From Psychrobacter sp. APC 3426 (GTDB lineage: Bacteria; Pseudomonadota; Gammaproteobacteria; Pseudomonadales; Moraxellaceae), in the NCBI RefSeq assembly GCF_030408035.1, contig NZ_JASDCF010000011.1, positions 31,223 through 95,222 of the forward strand: DNA of 64,000 nucleotides, read 5' to 3'. Of the stretch, positions 46,201 to 55,988 are shown piece by piece. The notes beneath the pieces are model-generated. The model saw nothing but the letters and a program-made list of their open reading frames with translations, did no database searches and was not told where the DNA came from. Both the position numbers and the translations under genes were made by a program. Within the stretch, counting starts at the first letter, position 1. Every line of letters begins with the position of its first letter.

Positions 46201-47217
46201 TCAACGGCTGATTGAGGTACCGGCAAACGCTTGCTTTAATTGCTCATAAGCTTGGGTTGCAGTCTCGCTACTAATATCAGGGTTGACGATATTTAAGGTT
46301 AAATACAAATCACCCGCTTGCTTAGCAGGGATACCCTTACCTTTTAGGCGCAAGTTGCTACCAGATCTGCTGTTCTTAGGAATTGTCACACCAAGTGTAC
46401 CTGCTGGCGTACTGACGTTGATTTTTTCACCCAATGCCGCTTCCCACGGTGCTATATTGACCGTTTGATAAACATCTGCCCCTTCGATACGGATATTAGA
46501 TGCGTGACTGATTTTCACCTTTAAAAATAAATCGCCATTTTTACCGCTACCACCACCAGCAGCACCTTGCCCTGCTAGGCGAATTTGCTTGCCATCAGTG
46601 ATACCTTTTGGAATTTTAATCTTAAGGGTTTTATTCTCATAATCTACGCTACCATTAGGCTGACGGACAGGAACGTTTAATTTAATACTATAGTCGTCAC
46701 CGCTATATACCGACGCCAAATCGACAGTAATCTCGGCATGTTGATCTTGACCTTTACTATCTTGTGCGCCAAAACCACCACCGAACTGGTCAAATCCGCC
46801 CTGCGCCCCGCTTGATTGCCCACCAGCCGAGCCACGAGCGCCACGACCAAACGCCGAAAATATATCATCGAAACGAAACCCACCACCGCCAAATGCTTCA
46901 CCATCACCAAACTGATCTTTAATATCTTCCCAGCGGAAACCACCCTGCCCAGCGCCAGCAGACTGTCCACCAAAACCACCAGCACCACTTTGTCCAGCGA
47001 ATGGATTATTTAGCATGGCATCATATTCGGCACGCTTGTCTTTATCTCTAAGCGTTTCATAGGCGTTATTAATCTCAGCAATCTTGTTGTCAGCGTCCGG
47101 ATCGTCACTCACATCAGGATGAAATTGACGAACGAGTTTACGGTACTTTTTCTTGATATCAGCGTCTGAGGCGTCTTTTTTGACCCCTAAAATGTCATAG
47201 TAATTTTTCTCTGCCAT
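46201..47217 (-). CDS. cbpA: Curved DNA-binding protein / DnaJ-class co-chaperone CbpA
   Basis: J-domain co-chaperone of DnaK and nucleoid-associated protein. 338 residues from the ATG at 47217, which is preceded by AAGGA; the frame continues 12 codons upstream but MAEKNYYDILGV is the family start. The J domain carries HPD at 33-35. A Gly/Phe/Gln-rich region (about 75-165) is followed by two beta-rich substrate domains. There is no CxxCxGxG zinc finger, which separates it from DnaJ. cbpM lies just downstream. Confidence 0.93.
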   Translation of the reverse strand: MAEKNYYDILGVKKDASDADIKKKYRKLVRQFHPDVSDDPDADNKIAEINNAYETLRDKDKRAEYDAMLNNPFAGQSGAGGFGGQSAGAGQGGFRWEDIKDQFGDGEAFGGGGFRFDDIFSAFGRGARGSAGGQSSGAQGGFDQFGGGFGAQDSKGQDQHAEITVDLASVYSGDDYSIKLNVPVRQPNGSVDYENKTLKIKIPKGITDGKQIRLAGQGAAGGGSGKNGDLFLKVKISHASNIRIEGADVYQTVNIAPWEAALGEKINVSTPAGTLGVTIPKNSRSGSNLRLKGKGIPAKQAGDLYLTLNIVNPDISSETATQAYEQLKQAFAGTSISR

Positions 47218-47326
47218 GTTGTTTTCCTTCTTATAGTATTTATTACTTATCATTTACTTAACGCATAATATGGGGATACTGAGTCAGTATTTCATTTTCT
47301 CGCCTGCGAACACAACTATTAACGTT

Positions 47327-49378
47327 TTACCAGTAATGATGCCAAGCGACACTAGCATTTGTATTATCTGAATCGCTTAAAGCATCATTATTAGCGTGCG
47401 TCACTATGATTCTGGCATCATTGTTCTTTGACAACTGTTGCCGTAATGTCAATTTGGTGAGGCCAATGGATGCACGTCCTTCTCGTTTAGAAGCAATATA
47501 AGACAACTCAGCACTTTGTTTGTCACGCTTAGCGCGCAAACCAAATTCAACCCCTATATCTGCATGTCGATCTTGATCGTGGACTGTCACGTTTAACATA
47601 CCATAGCCAAGCATGTACTTGCCAAATTTTGCGCCTGCTCCCATGCCAGCTTGCGCATAAGGACTGTGGTTGCTACCAGTAAACAAGTCTGTGCGCGCGC
47701 CTGTTTTTAGTTGCCAAGACAATTTGGGTTCGCCTGATAACGGTTGTCTCAAGTTTTCGATCTGCTGCATGTCTAAAAAGACAAAGTCTGTCAGCGTCCA
47801 TTTGCTATCATCAAAATCATAACCTAAAGAGGCTTGTACTGCTTCAAACCGTTTATCAATATCAGTGTAAGCGTTGAGAGGATCTTTCACAAATAGTGAT
47901 AGCCCCACCTGCGCACGCTCATGAGATAAAATTACTTTGGTTTGCGTGGTTTTGTTACTCAATGCGGGTGACGCTTTATTAGGTACAGCCAGCTTAGCCA
48001 AACCATTACTGGCTGGTAGCCCAAAACGTTGACTCAATAATTCATTTTTAAACGCTAGCTGCTCTGGAGTATTGTCTTTTGATATTTTATAAGTGCGATG
48101 TAAGATTAGAAAATCAAGCGCAAGTGCTCTGTCATCGGTATTCAGCATGGCAAGCGGTGCGGTAATTTCTGTACGAATGACTTCATTAACAATATTTTGT
48201 ATTGGCTTTGATAGTTGTACAAACTTCTCTCGCAACTGCGTTTGCTCAGAAGGTAGGTAACGTACCGAGGCTACTAACGATTCTGTGCCACTATCATGCT
48301 CTAATAACTGATCAAATATATAATCTGGCGCGTACCAAGGGCCTATGCGCTCAGTCGTTTTTATATCGCTTATCAGCTCTAGTATCTCTCCTGAACGATA
48401 ACCACAGTTTTGTTTGATGAAGTAATAATCAAATCGAGCGGATTTTGCTTCGTATAAATGGTAGTTCAGTAATTGCGTTTCAAATGCTTCAAGATTTAGC
48501 ACATATTCCCACATATCTCGTTGCTCGTTTTTGGAGTACACGGCATCTTGTTTAAAAAATTCCGTCTCCGAAAATCCAGCATCGTAGAGTCCAAAGAGCC
48601 CTTTAATAGCGTACATTGCTCCGTTCTCATTGGCTGGAATACGCGCGCCAAAATTATATGAGTTATTAAGCAAATCCTCGCTTGAAAGCGCTTTGACTTC
48701 TTTGTTCGTACTGTCTTCAGCGTCTACAGTCATACTGGTCTTTACCAATACGTGACCGAACGAAGAGGCTGGATTTTTTAAGTAATTGCTGACTAAGATT
48801 AGGCTTATCTCTTGATTGGGATCTGGCAGCTGTGGGCAATCTTTTAGATTAATATTTAATTGAGGTAAATGGTGACTGAGCCATAAATATCTGGCTGGAT
48901 ACTTACAAACGACGCTCTCATTACTTGCCTGCTCTATCGTTGCCATCAGTTCTGCATAAGAATCAAAATTGCGTTTTGAACGTGGTTTTGGATTGGTTAA
49001 ATAAAAATCTGGTGAAATAACTTCAGCTTTGCCATTTTTGTAAAATAGTAAATGTTGCCATTGAGAGTGCTTAGATAATGCTTTTAGCTTGGCAGAAGTG
49101 GTAGCTGTGTCTTTACTGGATTTTCGTTTTTTTTCAATGATAGTTTTATCACTAGGCAGTTGCATGCCTTGCTCTTTCGCTAATGAAATATCCCGTCCGT
49201 TAGCAAGCACGCGTGGTTCAAAAGTCTCATTATTATCAACATTCCCATCGTGAGTAGGAACACTATTGTCTTTTCCTTCAACTACTATTGAATCCATTAC
49301 CGAATTCATTACGTAGGGTTCAGCAGCACAGACAGTAGATACAGCAAAACAAGCTACGCACAAAAGTATTTTTTGCAT
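47327..49378 (-). CDS. DUF4105 envelope protein with Lnb-like periplasmic domain and probable outer-membrane barrel
   Basis: 683 residues with a signal peptide (cleavage after VCAA, about 19). A spacer to about 100 is followed by the DUF4105 domain: WQHLLFYKNGKAEVISPDFYL, then ASSFGHVLVK with His209 and DYYFIKQNCGYRSG with Asn324-Cys325. A histidine before an Asn-Cys resembles permuted NlpC/P60-type thiol enzymes; Bacteroides Lnb, reported as a lipoprotein N-acyltransferase, belongs to this family as I recall. From about 485 on the protein is rich in alternating strands and ends in an aromatic residue (WHHYW), as outer-membrane barrels do. The function here is unknown. It follows a DUF3015 gene on the same strand. 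Confidence 0.75.
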   Translation of the reverse strand: MQKILLCVACFAVSTVCAAEPYVMNSVMDSIVVEGKDNSVPTHDGNVDNNETFEPRVLANGRDISLAKEQGMQLPSDKTIIEKKRKSSKDTATTSAKLKALSKHSQWQHLLFYKNGKAEVISPDFYLTNPKPRSKRNFDSYAELMATIEQASNESVVCKYPARYLWLSHHLPQLNINLKDCPQLPDPNQEISLILVSNYLKNPASSFGHVLVKTSMTVDAEDSTNKEVKALSSEDLLNNSYNFGARIPANENGAMYAIKGLFGLYDAGFSETEFFKQDAVYSKNEQRDMWEYVLNLEAFETQLLNYHLYEAKSARFDYYFIKQNCGYRSGEILELISDIKTTERIGPWYAPDYIFDQLLEHDSGTESLVASVRYLPSEQTQLREKFVQLSKPIQNIVNEVIRTEITAPLAMLNTDDRALALDFLILHRTYKISKDNTPEQLAFKNELLSQRFGLPASNGLAKLAVPNKASPALSNKTTQTKVILSHERAQVGLSLFVKDPLNAYTDIDKRFEAVQASLGYDFDDSKWTLTDFVFLDMQQIENLRQPLSGEPKLSWQLKTGARTDLFTGSNHSPYAQAGMGAGAKFGKYMLGYGMLNVTVHDQDRHADIGVEFGLRAKRDKQSAELSYIASKREGRASIGLTKLTLRQQLSKNNDARIIVTHANNDALSDSDNTNASVAWHHYW

Positions 49379-49408
49379 TTTTTATTAGCACCATAAACAC
49401 ATAAGCAA

Positions 49409-49443
49409 TAAAAAACACGTAAGCACTAGGTTTACGTGTTTTT
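49409..49443 (-). terminator. Terminator between the DUF3015 and DUF4105 genes
   Basis: AAAAACACGTAA (49411-49422) and TTACGTGTTTTT (49432-49443) form a perfect 12-bp stem with a nine-base loop. On the minus strand it is followed by a T run. Confidence 0.88.
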
Positions 49444-49506
49444 ATCATTAAACAGTCAAAAGCTTAATAATTAAACCGATGACTCAAAACTTAAAACTGA
49501 CAAGCT

Positions 49507-49998
49507 TTAGATAGCACAGCTTGTTTTAACGATGCTGAATAGCGCTTCTGCATTTTGATCTTGGGTTGCAGTGCGATATGCAGAAGTCTGTGCATATTGA
49601 CCATACTGTGCACGTACACTAGCGGCTGAATCACAGTTAGCAACGCTTTGTAATGCTGATAAATGAGCACCTTGGCCTGAAGCTAGATCTTTTTCAACAC
49701 TTGGGAAGGCTTCTTTAATCAAAACCGCAGCTCTAACGTTACCACCTTGGCAAGTTTCAGGAGACATAGAGTCAGAAGTAGCAGCCGTAGTACCTAAATC
49801 CCAAGTCACGTTAGAGATAATAGCTAAGATAGGGCTAGAATTACCAAACAAAGCGCCACCAATACCACACTGCTTATAAATCTGCTCGATAGTGCGACCA
49901 GTTTCTGCCGTTTTAAATTTAGAACCAAGATCGGCATTAGCTGCGCTAAATGGAATCATAGCAGCAACAACTGAAGCAATCGCAATTTTTTTCAACAT
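49507..49998 (-). CDS. DUF3015 family exported protein
   Basis: 163 residues with a signal peptide ending SAANA (about 22). The family segment CGIGGALFGNSSPILAIISN (44-63) is followed by TWDLGTTAATSDS. Four cysteines (44, 83, 122, 161) would give two disulfides in the periplasm. Its function has not been described. It is followed by the DUF4105 gene with a terminator in between, so the two may be expressed at different levels from one promoter. Confidence 0.85.
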   Translation of the reverse strand: MLKKIAIASVVAAMIPFSAANADLGSKFKTAETGRTIEQIYKQCGIGGALFGNSSPILAIISNVTWDLGTTAATSDSMSPETCQGGNVRAAVLIKEAFPSVEKDLASGQGAHLSALQSVANCDSAASVRAQYGQYAQTSAYRTATQDQNAEALFSIVKTSCAI

Positions 49999-50603
49999 AA
50001 AACTTCCTCAAAGGGTTATAAAAGATAAATTATCAAAACTTCTAATCAAAATCATTCTGAATATCCATTCAAATATTCTGAAATAATGTTTGACCTTGCA
50101 CATCTTACAAAATTGTAAGAATATAGCAAGATTTTTTTACATTAATTCAAAAATTACTTTAATTTACTTTTTTTAATATTAAAATTATTAAATATATAGC
50201 GTTAACCCTTTCAATGTATGGGCTGCCTTCTATTACCTAATAGATAGAGAACCAATTTCTATATTTAACCAAGCACTCCTACTAACCATCTTTGACTTGA
50301 TGACTGTATCCTACTTCTAAGACAATTCATCTATTCATTTAACCTAATAAAGAAGTTTCACAGCCCTCGCCATATATATCAATGTCTACAGCATTGGCCA
50401 TGAAAACCATCATTTTATTTTTAATTATTCAAATAATTCCTATCGTGTAGAAACCGTGATTTGAACTCATGCGTTTTTTACAGAACCGTAAGGACGAAGT
50501 AAGCTCTTTATTGTAAAATACCCATATTATTCAAGCTCATAGGGAGCATGGATAACATAGGCAAGAGTATCTGTCTATCTTATAAATTACATATAGGTAT
50601 TAA
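49999..50603. other. 605-bp divergent spacer between the DUF3015 and RlpA-like genes
   Basis: Very AT-rich, especially 50090-50220. It should hold both promoters. A 22-codon frame overlapping the next start was rejected. Nothing else recognised. Confidence 0.5.
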
Positions 50604-50966
50604 ATGTCTTATTTGATCAAGTCTCTAGTTGTCACGTTATCACTACTGCTGACTACCACCGTTTTTGCTGGCAATACCAGCTACTATGGTAGTAAGTTTC
50701 ACGGCAAACGCACCGCTAGTGGTAGCATTTTTAATATGAATGCTATGACCGCTGCACATAAAACGTTACCGTTTGGTTCTGAAGTAGAGGTGACTAACAA
50801 AAAGACAAAGCAGAGTGTAATCGTGAAAATCACGGATAGAGGACCTTTTATAAAAGGCCGTATTCTTGATTTATCTAAAGGCGCTGCTGGTAAAATAAAC
50901 TGTCAACTTTGTACCACGACCATGAAAGTACTTTCTTATGGCGATGGTAAATACCGTAGACAATAA
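50604..50966 (+). CDS. Short RlpA-like double-psi beta-barrel protein
   Basis: 120 residues with a signal peptide ending VFA (about 22) and one double-psi beta-barrel domain. ASYYG-like NTSYYGSKFHGKRTASG, MTAAHKTLPFGSEVEVTN and VKITDRGPFIKGRILDLSKGAA are the RlpA hallmarks, with Asp78 in the TDRGPF motif as expected for RlpA lytic transglycosylases. There is no lipobox and no SPOR domain, so it is a minimal soluble periplasmic or secreted form. A CQLC pair at 100-103 is unusual. Confidence 0.85.
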   Translation: MSYLIKSLVVTLSLLLTTTVFAGNTSYYGSKFHGKRTASGSIFNMNAMTAAHKTLPFGSEVEVTNKKTKQSVIVKITDRGPFIKGRILDLSKGAAGKINCQLCTTTMKVLSYGDGKYRRQ

Positions 50967-50973
50967 TGTAATG

Positions 50974-51004
50974 AAAAAGGGAGAGCCAATGCTCTCCTTT
51001 TTTT
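50974..51004 (+). terminator. Terminator after the RlpA-like gene
   Basis: GGGAGAGC (50979-50986) pairs with GCTCTCCT (50991-50998), one wobble, followed by TTTTTT. Confidence 0.85.
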
Positions 51005-51086
51005 ATACTTGCTACTTGAAGTAAATAACAGATTTGATTCAACCATAGCTTTAATTGAAAAACCGCATCACATTCGCTAAAGCCAT

Positions 51087-53111
51087 CTATTGAAAACTGC
51101 CTTCCACTTCTTCTAGCGTCGTCATCGCTAGCAACAGCTTTTCTTCATTGTCGCTATGCTGCTGTTGCAGCGCACTTTGCTCATCTAACAATTTTAATAA
51201 ATCAGCTTTACGGCTCTCTTCATAAAGAGTGGTGTCGGCGAGTTTTTCTTCTAACGTAATTAACTGCTCATCAATCTTAGCCAGTGCTTTTTCTGTATTT
51301 TCAATATCACGGCGAATCGGTGCTGTTAGCTTGCGTTGTTCAGCAGCCATTTTGCGCTGCTCTTCTTTACTAAGCGCAGGCTGAGCAGCTTTGTTGTTTG
51401 ATGGCGCAGTAGAGGCTTTATTGCTATTAACTTGGCTGTCCTTTGTTTCACGTGAAACAAACTTCTTACTTTCTTTTTTACTTTTTTTCTTACCAGTATT
51501 CTTATCTGGCGCATTCTCTTGTTTGCGCTTTTCCGCCAGCCACTTACCATAGTCGCCGATATCACCATCGAACTCATCGATTTGACCATCATGCACCAGA
51601 TACAGCTCATCACAGACGTTGGCAATCAGCTCGCGATCATGCGAGACCAGCACCACTGCCCCTTGAAACCCTTGCAAGGCGATGGTCAACGCTTGGCGCA
51701 TCTGTAAGTCTAAATGGTTGGTTGGCTCATCAAGCACAAGAACATTCGGACGTTGCCAGACAATCAAAGCCAACGTCAAACGCGCGCGCTCACCACCAGA
51801 GAACAACTCACTTGGGGTGTCAATACGGTCACCGCGGAAGTCAAAGCTGCCAAGAAATGAGCGCAATTCTGCGTCAGAGGTCTTGCCTGCTAATCGACGT
51901 AACATCTCCAAAGGCGTTGCAGCAGCATCCAATGCATCCATCTGATGCTGGTTAAAATAGCCGAGTTTTAAGGTGTCAGAAACACGGTAGCTGCCTGTCA
52001 AAATACCAAGCTCGCCGACCAATGCTTTAATAAGTGTTGATTTACCCGCGCCATTCATACCTAGTAAACCCAGACGCGTATCAGGGGTCACTTGCACGTT
52101 AGCGTTATATAGTAGAGGTGTATCGGTATAGCCAATATCTGCTTTGGTCAGCTCAATCAACGGTGAGCTCATGTTTGCTGGCTCATAAAAGCGGAACGAA
52201 AAAGGATTGTCCGCCATCATCGGCGATAGCTCCGCCATACGTTCAAGCTGCTTAATACGGCTCTGCGCCTGCTTGGCTTTACTTGCCTTAGCACGGAAGC
52301 GGCGAATAAAGTCGTCCAAGTGCGCCTTGGTCGCTTCCTGCTTCTCAAATGCTTGCTGCTGCTGCGCCATACGTTCATGACGAGTACGAATAAACTGTTG
52401 ATAATTACCCGTATAAAGGGTGATTTTTTGTTGCTCCACATGCAAGATATGACCGACGGTCGCATCTAAAAATGCCTGATCATGCGAGATGACAATCACT
52501 AGACCAGTAAAAGCATTAATCCAAGTTTCAAGCCAAAGAATAGCATCCAAATCCAAATGGTTGGTTGGCTCATCAAGTAGCATTAAATCCGCACGGCTCA
52601 TCAAGGTCTTGGCAAGGTTTAAACGCATACGCCAACCACCGGAGAACCCTTCTACGGGCAGTTCATGTTGATTGGTATTAAAGCCCAATCCCGCCATAAT
52701 TTGTGCCGCTTTAGTCGGCGTACGATAGCCATCGATTTCATCAAACTGCTGATGCAAGACACCAATCTGCTCATCACTGACGCTACTTAAATCATTTAAC
52801 GCCGCATTAATCTCATACCACTGCTCATCACCACTCAATACATAATCAATTGCCGTCTGCGTACTGGCACCCACTTCCTGCGCCATATGGGCGACTTGCC
52901 AGCTATCAGGGATGCTCACCTCCCCTTTATCAAGCGTGACTTCGGTATCGCCTTTGCCCATTTGCGTGAGTAATAAGGCAAACAAGGTAGATTTGCCTGT
53001 GCCGTTGTTGCCCGTCAAGCCAACTTTATGGCCCGGATGTAGCTGAAAGCTTGCCCCTGCAAACAATTCACGACCATCACGGCGAACACCAACGTCTTTA
53101 AATTCGATCAT
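51087..53111 (-). CDS. yheS: ABC-F family ATPase YheS
   Basis: Ribosome-acting ABC-F protein with two ABC cassettes. 674 residues. First cassette: Walker A GLTGNNGTGKS (to 41), signature FSGGWRMRLNLAK, Walker B LMLLDEPTNHLD. The linker (about 255-310) is strongly basic and helical (RAKASKAKQAQSRIKQLERM). Second cassette: GLLGMNGAGKST, FSGGERARLTLALIVWQRP, LVLDEPTNHLD. The C-terminal coiled coil is preceded by a Lys/Ser-rich linker. The alignment with E. coli YheS is recognisable along its whole length. It starts with MIEFKDVGVRR. Confidence 0.94.
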   Translation of the reverse strand: MIEFKDVGVRRDGRELFAGASFQLHPGHKVGLTGNNGTGKSTLFALLLTQMGKGDTEVTLDKGEVSIPDSWQVAHMAQEVGASTQTAIDYVLSGDEQWYEINAALNDLSSVSDEQIGVLHQQFDEIDGYRTPTKAAQIMAGLGFNTNQHELPVEGFSGGWRMRLNLAKTLMSRADLMLLDEPTNHLDLDAILWLETWINAFTGLVIVISHDQAFLDATVGHILHVEQQKITLYTGNYQQFIRTRHERMAQQQQAFEKQEATKAHLDDFIRRFRAKASKAKQAQSRIKQLERMAELSPMMADNPFSFRFYEPANMSSPLIELTKADIGYTDTPLLYNANVQVTPDTRLGLLGMNGAGKSTLIKALVGELGILTGSYRVSDTLKLGYFNQHQMDALDAAATPLEMLRRLAGKTSDAELRSFLGSFDFRGDRIDTPSELFSGGERARLTLALIVWQRPNVLVLDEPTNHLDLQMRQALTIALQGFQGAVVLVSHDRELIANVCDELYLVHDGQIDEFDGDIGDYGKWLAEKRKQENAPDKNTGKKKSKKESKKFVSRETKDSQVNSNKASTAPSNNKAAQPALSKEEQRKMAAEQRKLTAPIRRDIENTEKALAKIDEQLITLEEKLADTTLYEESRKADLLKLLDEQSALQQQHSDNEEKLLLAMTTLEEVEGSFQ

Positions 53112-53534
53112 ATAATTTCTTCATCTCAACAGTAATATAAAATATAAGGCAATAATAAACACACATCTGGCATGTTAGCTGGCGGCTATTATTTCAAACG
53201 CCTAGCCGATAGGCAAACGATTAAATAACTATTTTAAAACCAAGCATTTATTATACGAATTGGCTTGGGGTTTGATTGGCAATATAGAGTCACTCTTGAC
53301 AAACTAAACGCTACCCCCATTATGATATACTGCGATAACATAAGTGCCAGTAGTCAACCAAATAATTTTGACGGCACCCCTATACTATTTATAATGCTAC
53401 ATTAGCCACATCAATAGCATCGCCATAATGACAGCATCCCATTGAATCAAACGCCGTGCGTATCTTTATTTGCAACTATTTAACTGCAAACCTAAACAGG
53501 ACGACAGCATTTGATCCTAGCAACTGAGGTAGAT
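53112..53534. other. 423-bp divergent spacer between yheS and erpA
   Basis: Holds a good candidate promoter for erpA (53368-53395) and a weaker one at 53296-53326 (TTGACA, 19 bases, TATGAT). No gene seen. Confidence 0.55.
53368..53395 (+). promoter_or_regulatory. Candidate sigma-70 promoter for erpA
   Basis: TTGACG (53368-53373), 16-base spacer, TATAAT (53390-53395), about 140 bases before the erpA ATG. Confidence 0.6.
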
Positions 53535-53915
53535 ATGAACGATTCAGCCAACCAATTTAGCCCCAGCTCAAGCCAGCCAGTAGATCCAACGGCCTTAAGC
53601 TTAACTGACAGTGCCGCACAAAAAGTACGTCGCCTACGTAAAGAAGAAGGTGACAATGAGCTTATGCTACGTGTCTATGTGACTGGTGGCGGCTGCTCAG
53701 GGTTTTCTTACGGATTTAGATTTGACAGCGACTTAAACGAAGACGATGCCAACTTTGATAATGGTGATGTCACTTTGGTCATTGACTCACTCAGCTATCA
53801 GTACTTACAAGGCTCTACCGTTGATTATATCGAAGGGTTAGAAGGCGCGCGTTTTGTGGTGGAAAACCCTAACGCCACCACTTCTTGTGGCTGTGGCTCA
53901 TCGTTTTCTATCTAA
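53535..53915 (+). CDS. erpA: Iron-sulfur cluster insertion protein ErpA
   Basis: A-type carrier that delivers Fe-S clusters to apoproteins. 126 residues from the ATG at 53535; GAGG lies just upstream, so this start is preferred over the TTG at 53511. The three ligand cysteines are in [12 protein letters not shown] and near the end in [12 protein letters not shown]. The ending [10 protein letters not shown] is the ErpA/IscA type. Confidence 0.93.
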   Translation: MNDSANQFSPSSSQPVDPTALSLTDSAAQKVRRLRKEEGDNELMLRVYVTGGGCSGFSYGFRFDSDLNEDDANFDNGDVTLVIDSLSYQYLQGSTVDYIEGLEGARFVVENPNATTSCGCGSSFSI

Positions 53916-53985
53916 ACGACTTCTTTCTAAACGACTGTATTGATATTGACTGTTTAGCTTAACTTTTTTTAAATGGCTTTTTACC

Positions 53986-54016
53986 AAGGCACCTATCTTA
54001 TCGTTAGGTGCTTTTT
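53986..54016 (+). terminator. Terminator after erpA
   Basis: GCACCTA (53989-53995) pairs with TAGGTGC (54005-54011), followed by TTTTTATT. Confidence 0.8.
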
Positions 54017-54335
54017 ATTCTAAAACTTTATCTTCAGTGTCTCGGTATGATTGAGTTGGATAAAGTATCGAATGATGCACCGCCTATTCAATGAGAAAAG
54101 ACAGACAAACAAGTATAAATAGCGGCAATTTTTTTAGATTTTACCTGCTATTTTCTAGCCACTTTTACCGTCAAATTTGGTAAAACCAGCCTTATGTAAA
54201 GCTTATCGTATTTGTAATTGTCCGTGGTTTTCATGGCAGCTTTGAGCTAAACTGACGGCATTCTTAATCTAATATTTACCTCTTTTATGGTCAAACGCCA
54301 GTTGCGTTTTGATCTGCCATAATAAATAACAATAG
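54017..54335. other. 319-bp erpA-gshA spacer
   Basis: Between the erpA terminator and gshA. No gene, repeat or clear promoter recognised. Confidence 0.5.
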
Positions 54336-55919
54336 ATGACTATTATGAGTAATTCTGTGAGCAGCTTTGTAAACTTTGAAATCCCAAATTGGTTTGACAG
54401 TCAGCTTTTAGCGGGTATGCTTCGCGGTATCGAAAAAGAAGGACTGCGCGTTAAGCCTGATGGTTTTTTGGCACAAACACCGCACCCAACCAAACTTGGT
54501 TCAAAGCTCACCCATCCATTTATCACCACGGATTATTCAGAAAGCCTGCTTGAGCTCATCACTGATCCCAAAACCTCTCCGAAAGAAACGTTAAACATGC
54601 TGCGCCAGCTACACTTGCTGGTCTATCAAGGCATGCCTGAAGGTGAGTTGATGTGGCCGTTATCGATGCCATGTATGCTGTCTTCTAAAGATGAAGATAT
54701 CCCGTTGGCTGATTATGGCAGCTCCAATACCGGTAAACTAAAAACCTTATACCGTAGTGGTCTTGGTATTCGTTATGGTCGCCGTATGCAGACCATTGCT
54801 GGCTTGCATTACAACCTATCATTCGGTGACAACTTATTTGAAGCGTGGCAGGCAGAGACGCCAACTGCGCAAAGCCAAACGCTGACAGAATTTAAGAACG
54901 AAAAATATCTGGGTCTTATCCGTAACTTTAAGCGCTTGACCAGCTTGGTACTTTATCTATTGGGTGCCAGCCCAAGTGTTTGTCCCTGCTTTGTAGCAGG
55001 TCGTGAGCATGATTTAGAGCTGCTAAACGACTCAACTTACTATAGACCTGCCGCCACCAGCCTACGTATGGGCAAGCTTGGCTATACTAACAGTGTGCAA
55101 GAGCAACTCGATATCCGTTATAACAACCTACCTGAATACATCAAGGGTTTACGCCGTGCGATTCAAACACCGCACGAAAGCTTTGAGAGGCTTGGCTTAG
55201 ATGATGCTGATGGCAACCCTATTCAGATTAACAATCATATCCTACAAATAGAAAACGAATACTACAGCCCTATTCGTCCAAAACAAATCGCCATGAGCGG
55301 TGAGACGCCAACGGAAGCGCTTGAGCGTCGCGGTATCGCCTATGTTGAGTTCCGTGCCATCGACCTTGACCCTTATAGTGATGTCGGTATTCGACTTTCT
55401 AGCGCCTGTTTCTTAGAGGTCATGGCGCTGTATTGTCTGTTAAGTGAATCACCTGACTTGCTCCCTGAGGAAGAGGACGCGCTGGCTATCAATCTAGAGC
55501 GCGTGGTAAACGAAGGTCGCCGTGAGGGCTTGCACATCATCAACAATGGCGAAGAGCAATCGCTCGAGAGCTGGATGCTGGTGCACTTAGATCGTATGCA
55601 GCCCCTTGCAGCATTACTCGATGCTCATTATGGTGGCAATGACTACCGTGCAGCGGTCGCCTTGATGCAAGGTAAGGCTGGACACTCTGAGTCAACCATT
55701 TCAGCACAAGTAAACTCTGATAGTAAACGACTGGGTAGCTTATGGCAGCTTGGCTTTACCTTGGCGCAGCAGCATCGCGAATCGCTATTACAGCAGACGC
55801 TGAATCCAAATACCCAAGCGAAGTATGAAGTGTTGGCGGAAAAATCCATCTTGCAACAAGCCGAGATTGAAGAAGCTGAGACAGAAGACTTTATGGAATT
55901 TTTGCAGCAATATCGCTAA
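54336..55919 (+). CDS. gshA: Glutamate-cysteine ligase
   Basis: First step of glutathione synthesis. 527 residues of the proteobacterial GshA type (518 in E. coli). Recognisable segments are GMLRGIEKEGLRVKPDG, HPFITTDYSESLLELIT, MWPLSMPCML, YGSSNTGKLKTLYRSGLGIRYG, GLHYNLSFG and RRGIAYVEFRAIDLDPYSDVGI. The start could be 54336 or the ATG at 54345; neither has a strong ribosome binding site. dsbB follows after 69 bases. Confidence 0.95.
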   Translation: MTIMSNSVSSFVNFEIPNWFDSQLLAGMLRGIEKEGLRVKPDGFLAQTPHPTKLGSKLTHPFITTDYSESLLELITDPKTSPKETLNMLRQLHLLVYQGMPEGELMWPLSMPCMLSSKDEDIPLADYGSSNTGKLKTLYRSGLGIRYGRRMQTIAGLHYNLSFGDNLFEAWQAETPTAQSQTLTEFKNEKYLGLIRNFKRLTSLVLYLLGASPSVCPCFVAGREHDLELLNDSTYYRPAATSLRMGKLGYTNSVQEQLDIRYNNLPEYIKGLRRAIQTPHESFERLGLDDADGNPIQINNHILQIENEYYSPIRPKQIAMSGETPTEALERRGIAYVEFRAIDLDPYSDVGIRLSSACFLEVMALYCLLSESPDLLPEEEDALAINLERVVNEGRREGLHIINNGEEQSLESWMLVHLDRMQPLAALLDAHYGGNDYRAAVALMQGKAGHSESTISAQVNSDSKRLGSLWQLGFTLAQQHRESLLQQTLNPNTQAKYEVLAEKSILQQAEIEEAETEDFMEFLQQYR

Positions 55920-55988
55920 GTTTTGATGACTAAACTTTGACTACCACTTAACATATATAGATGACTATTCTATAAGAGTAACTGCCCG

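Noticed and set aside
50550..50618. 22-codon frame with GGGAGC upstream just before the RlpA-like gene
   Set aside because: Too short, overlaps the next start and has no protein-like features; could be chance.
51443..51955. 170-codon open frame antisense to yheS
   Set aside because: Lies inside the second ABC cassette of YheS; no recognisable protein features.
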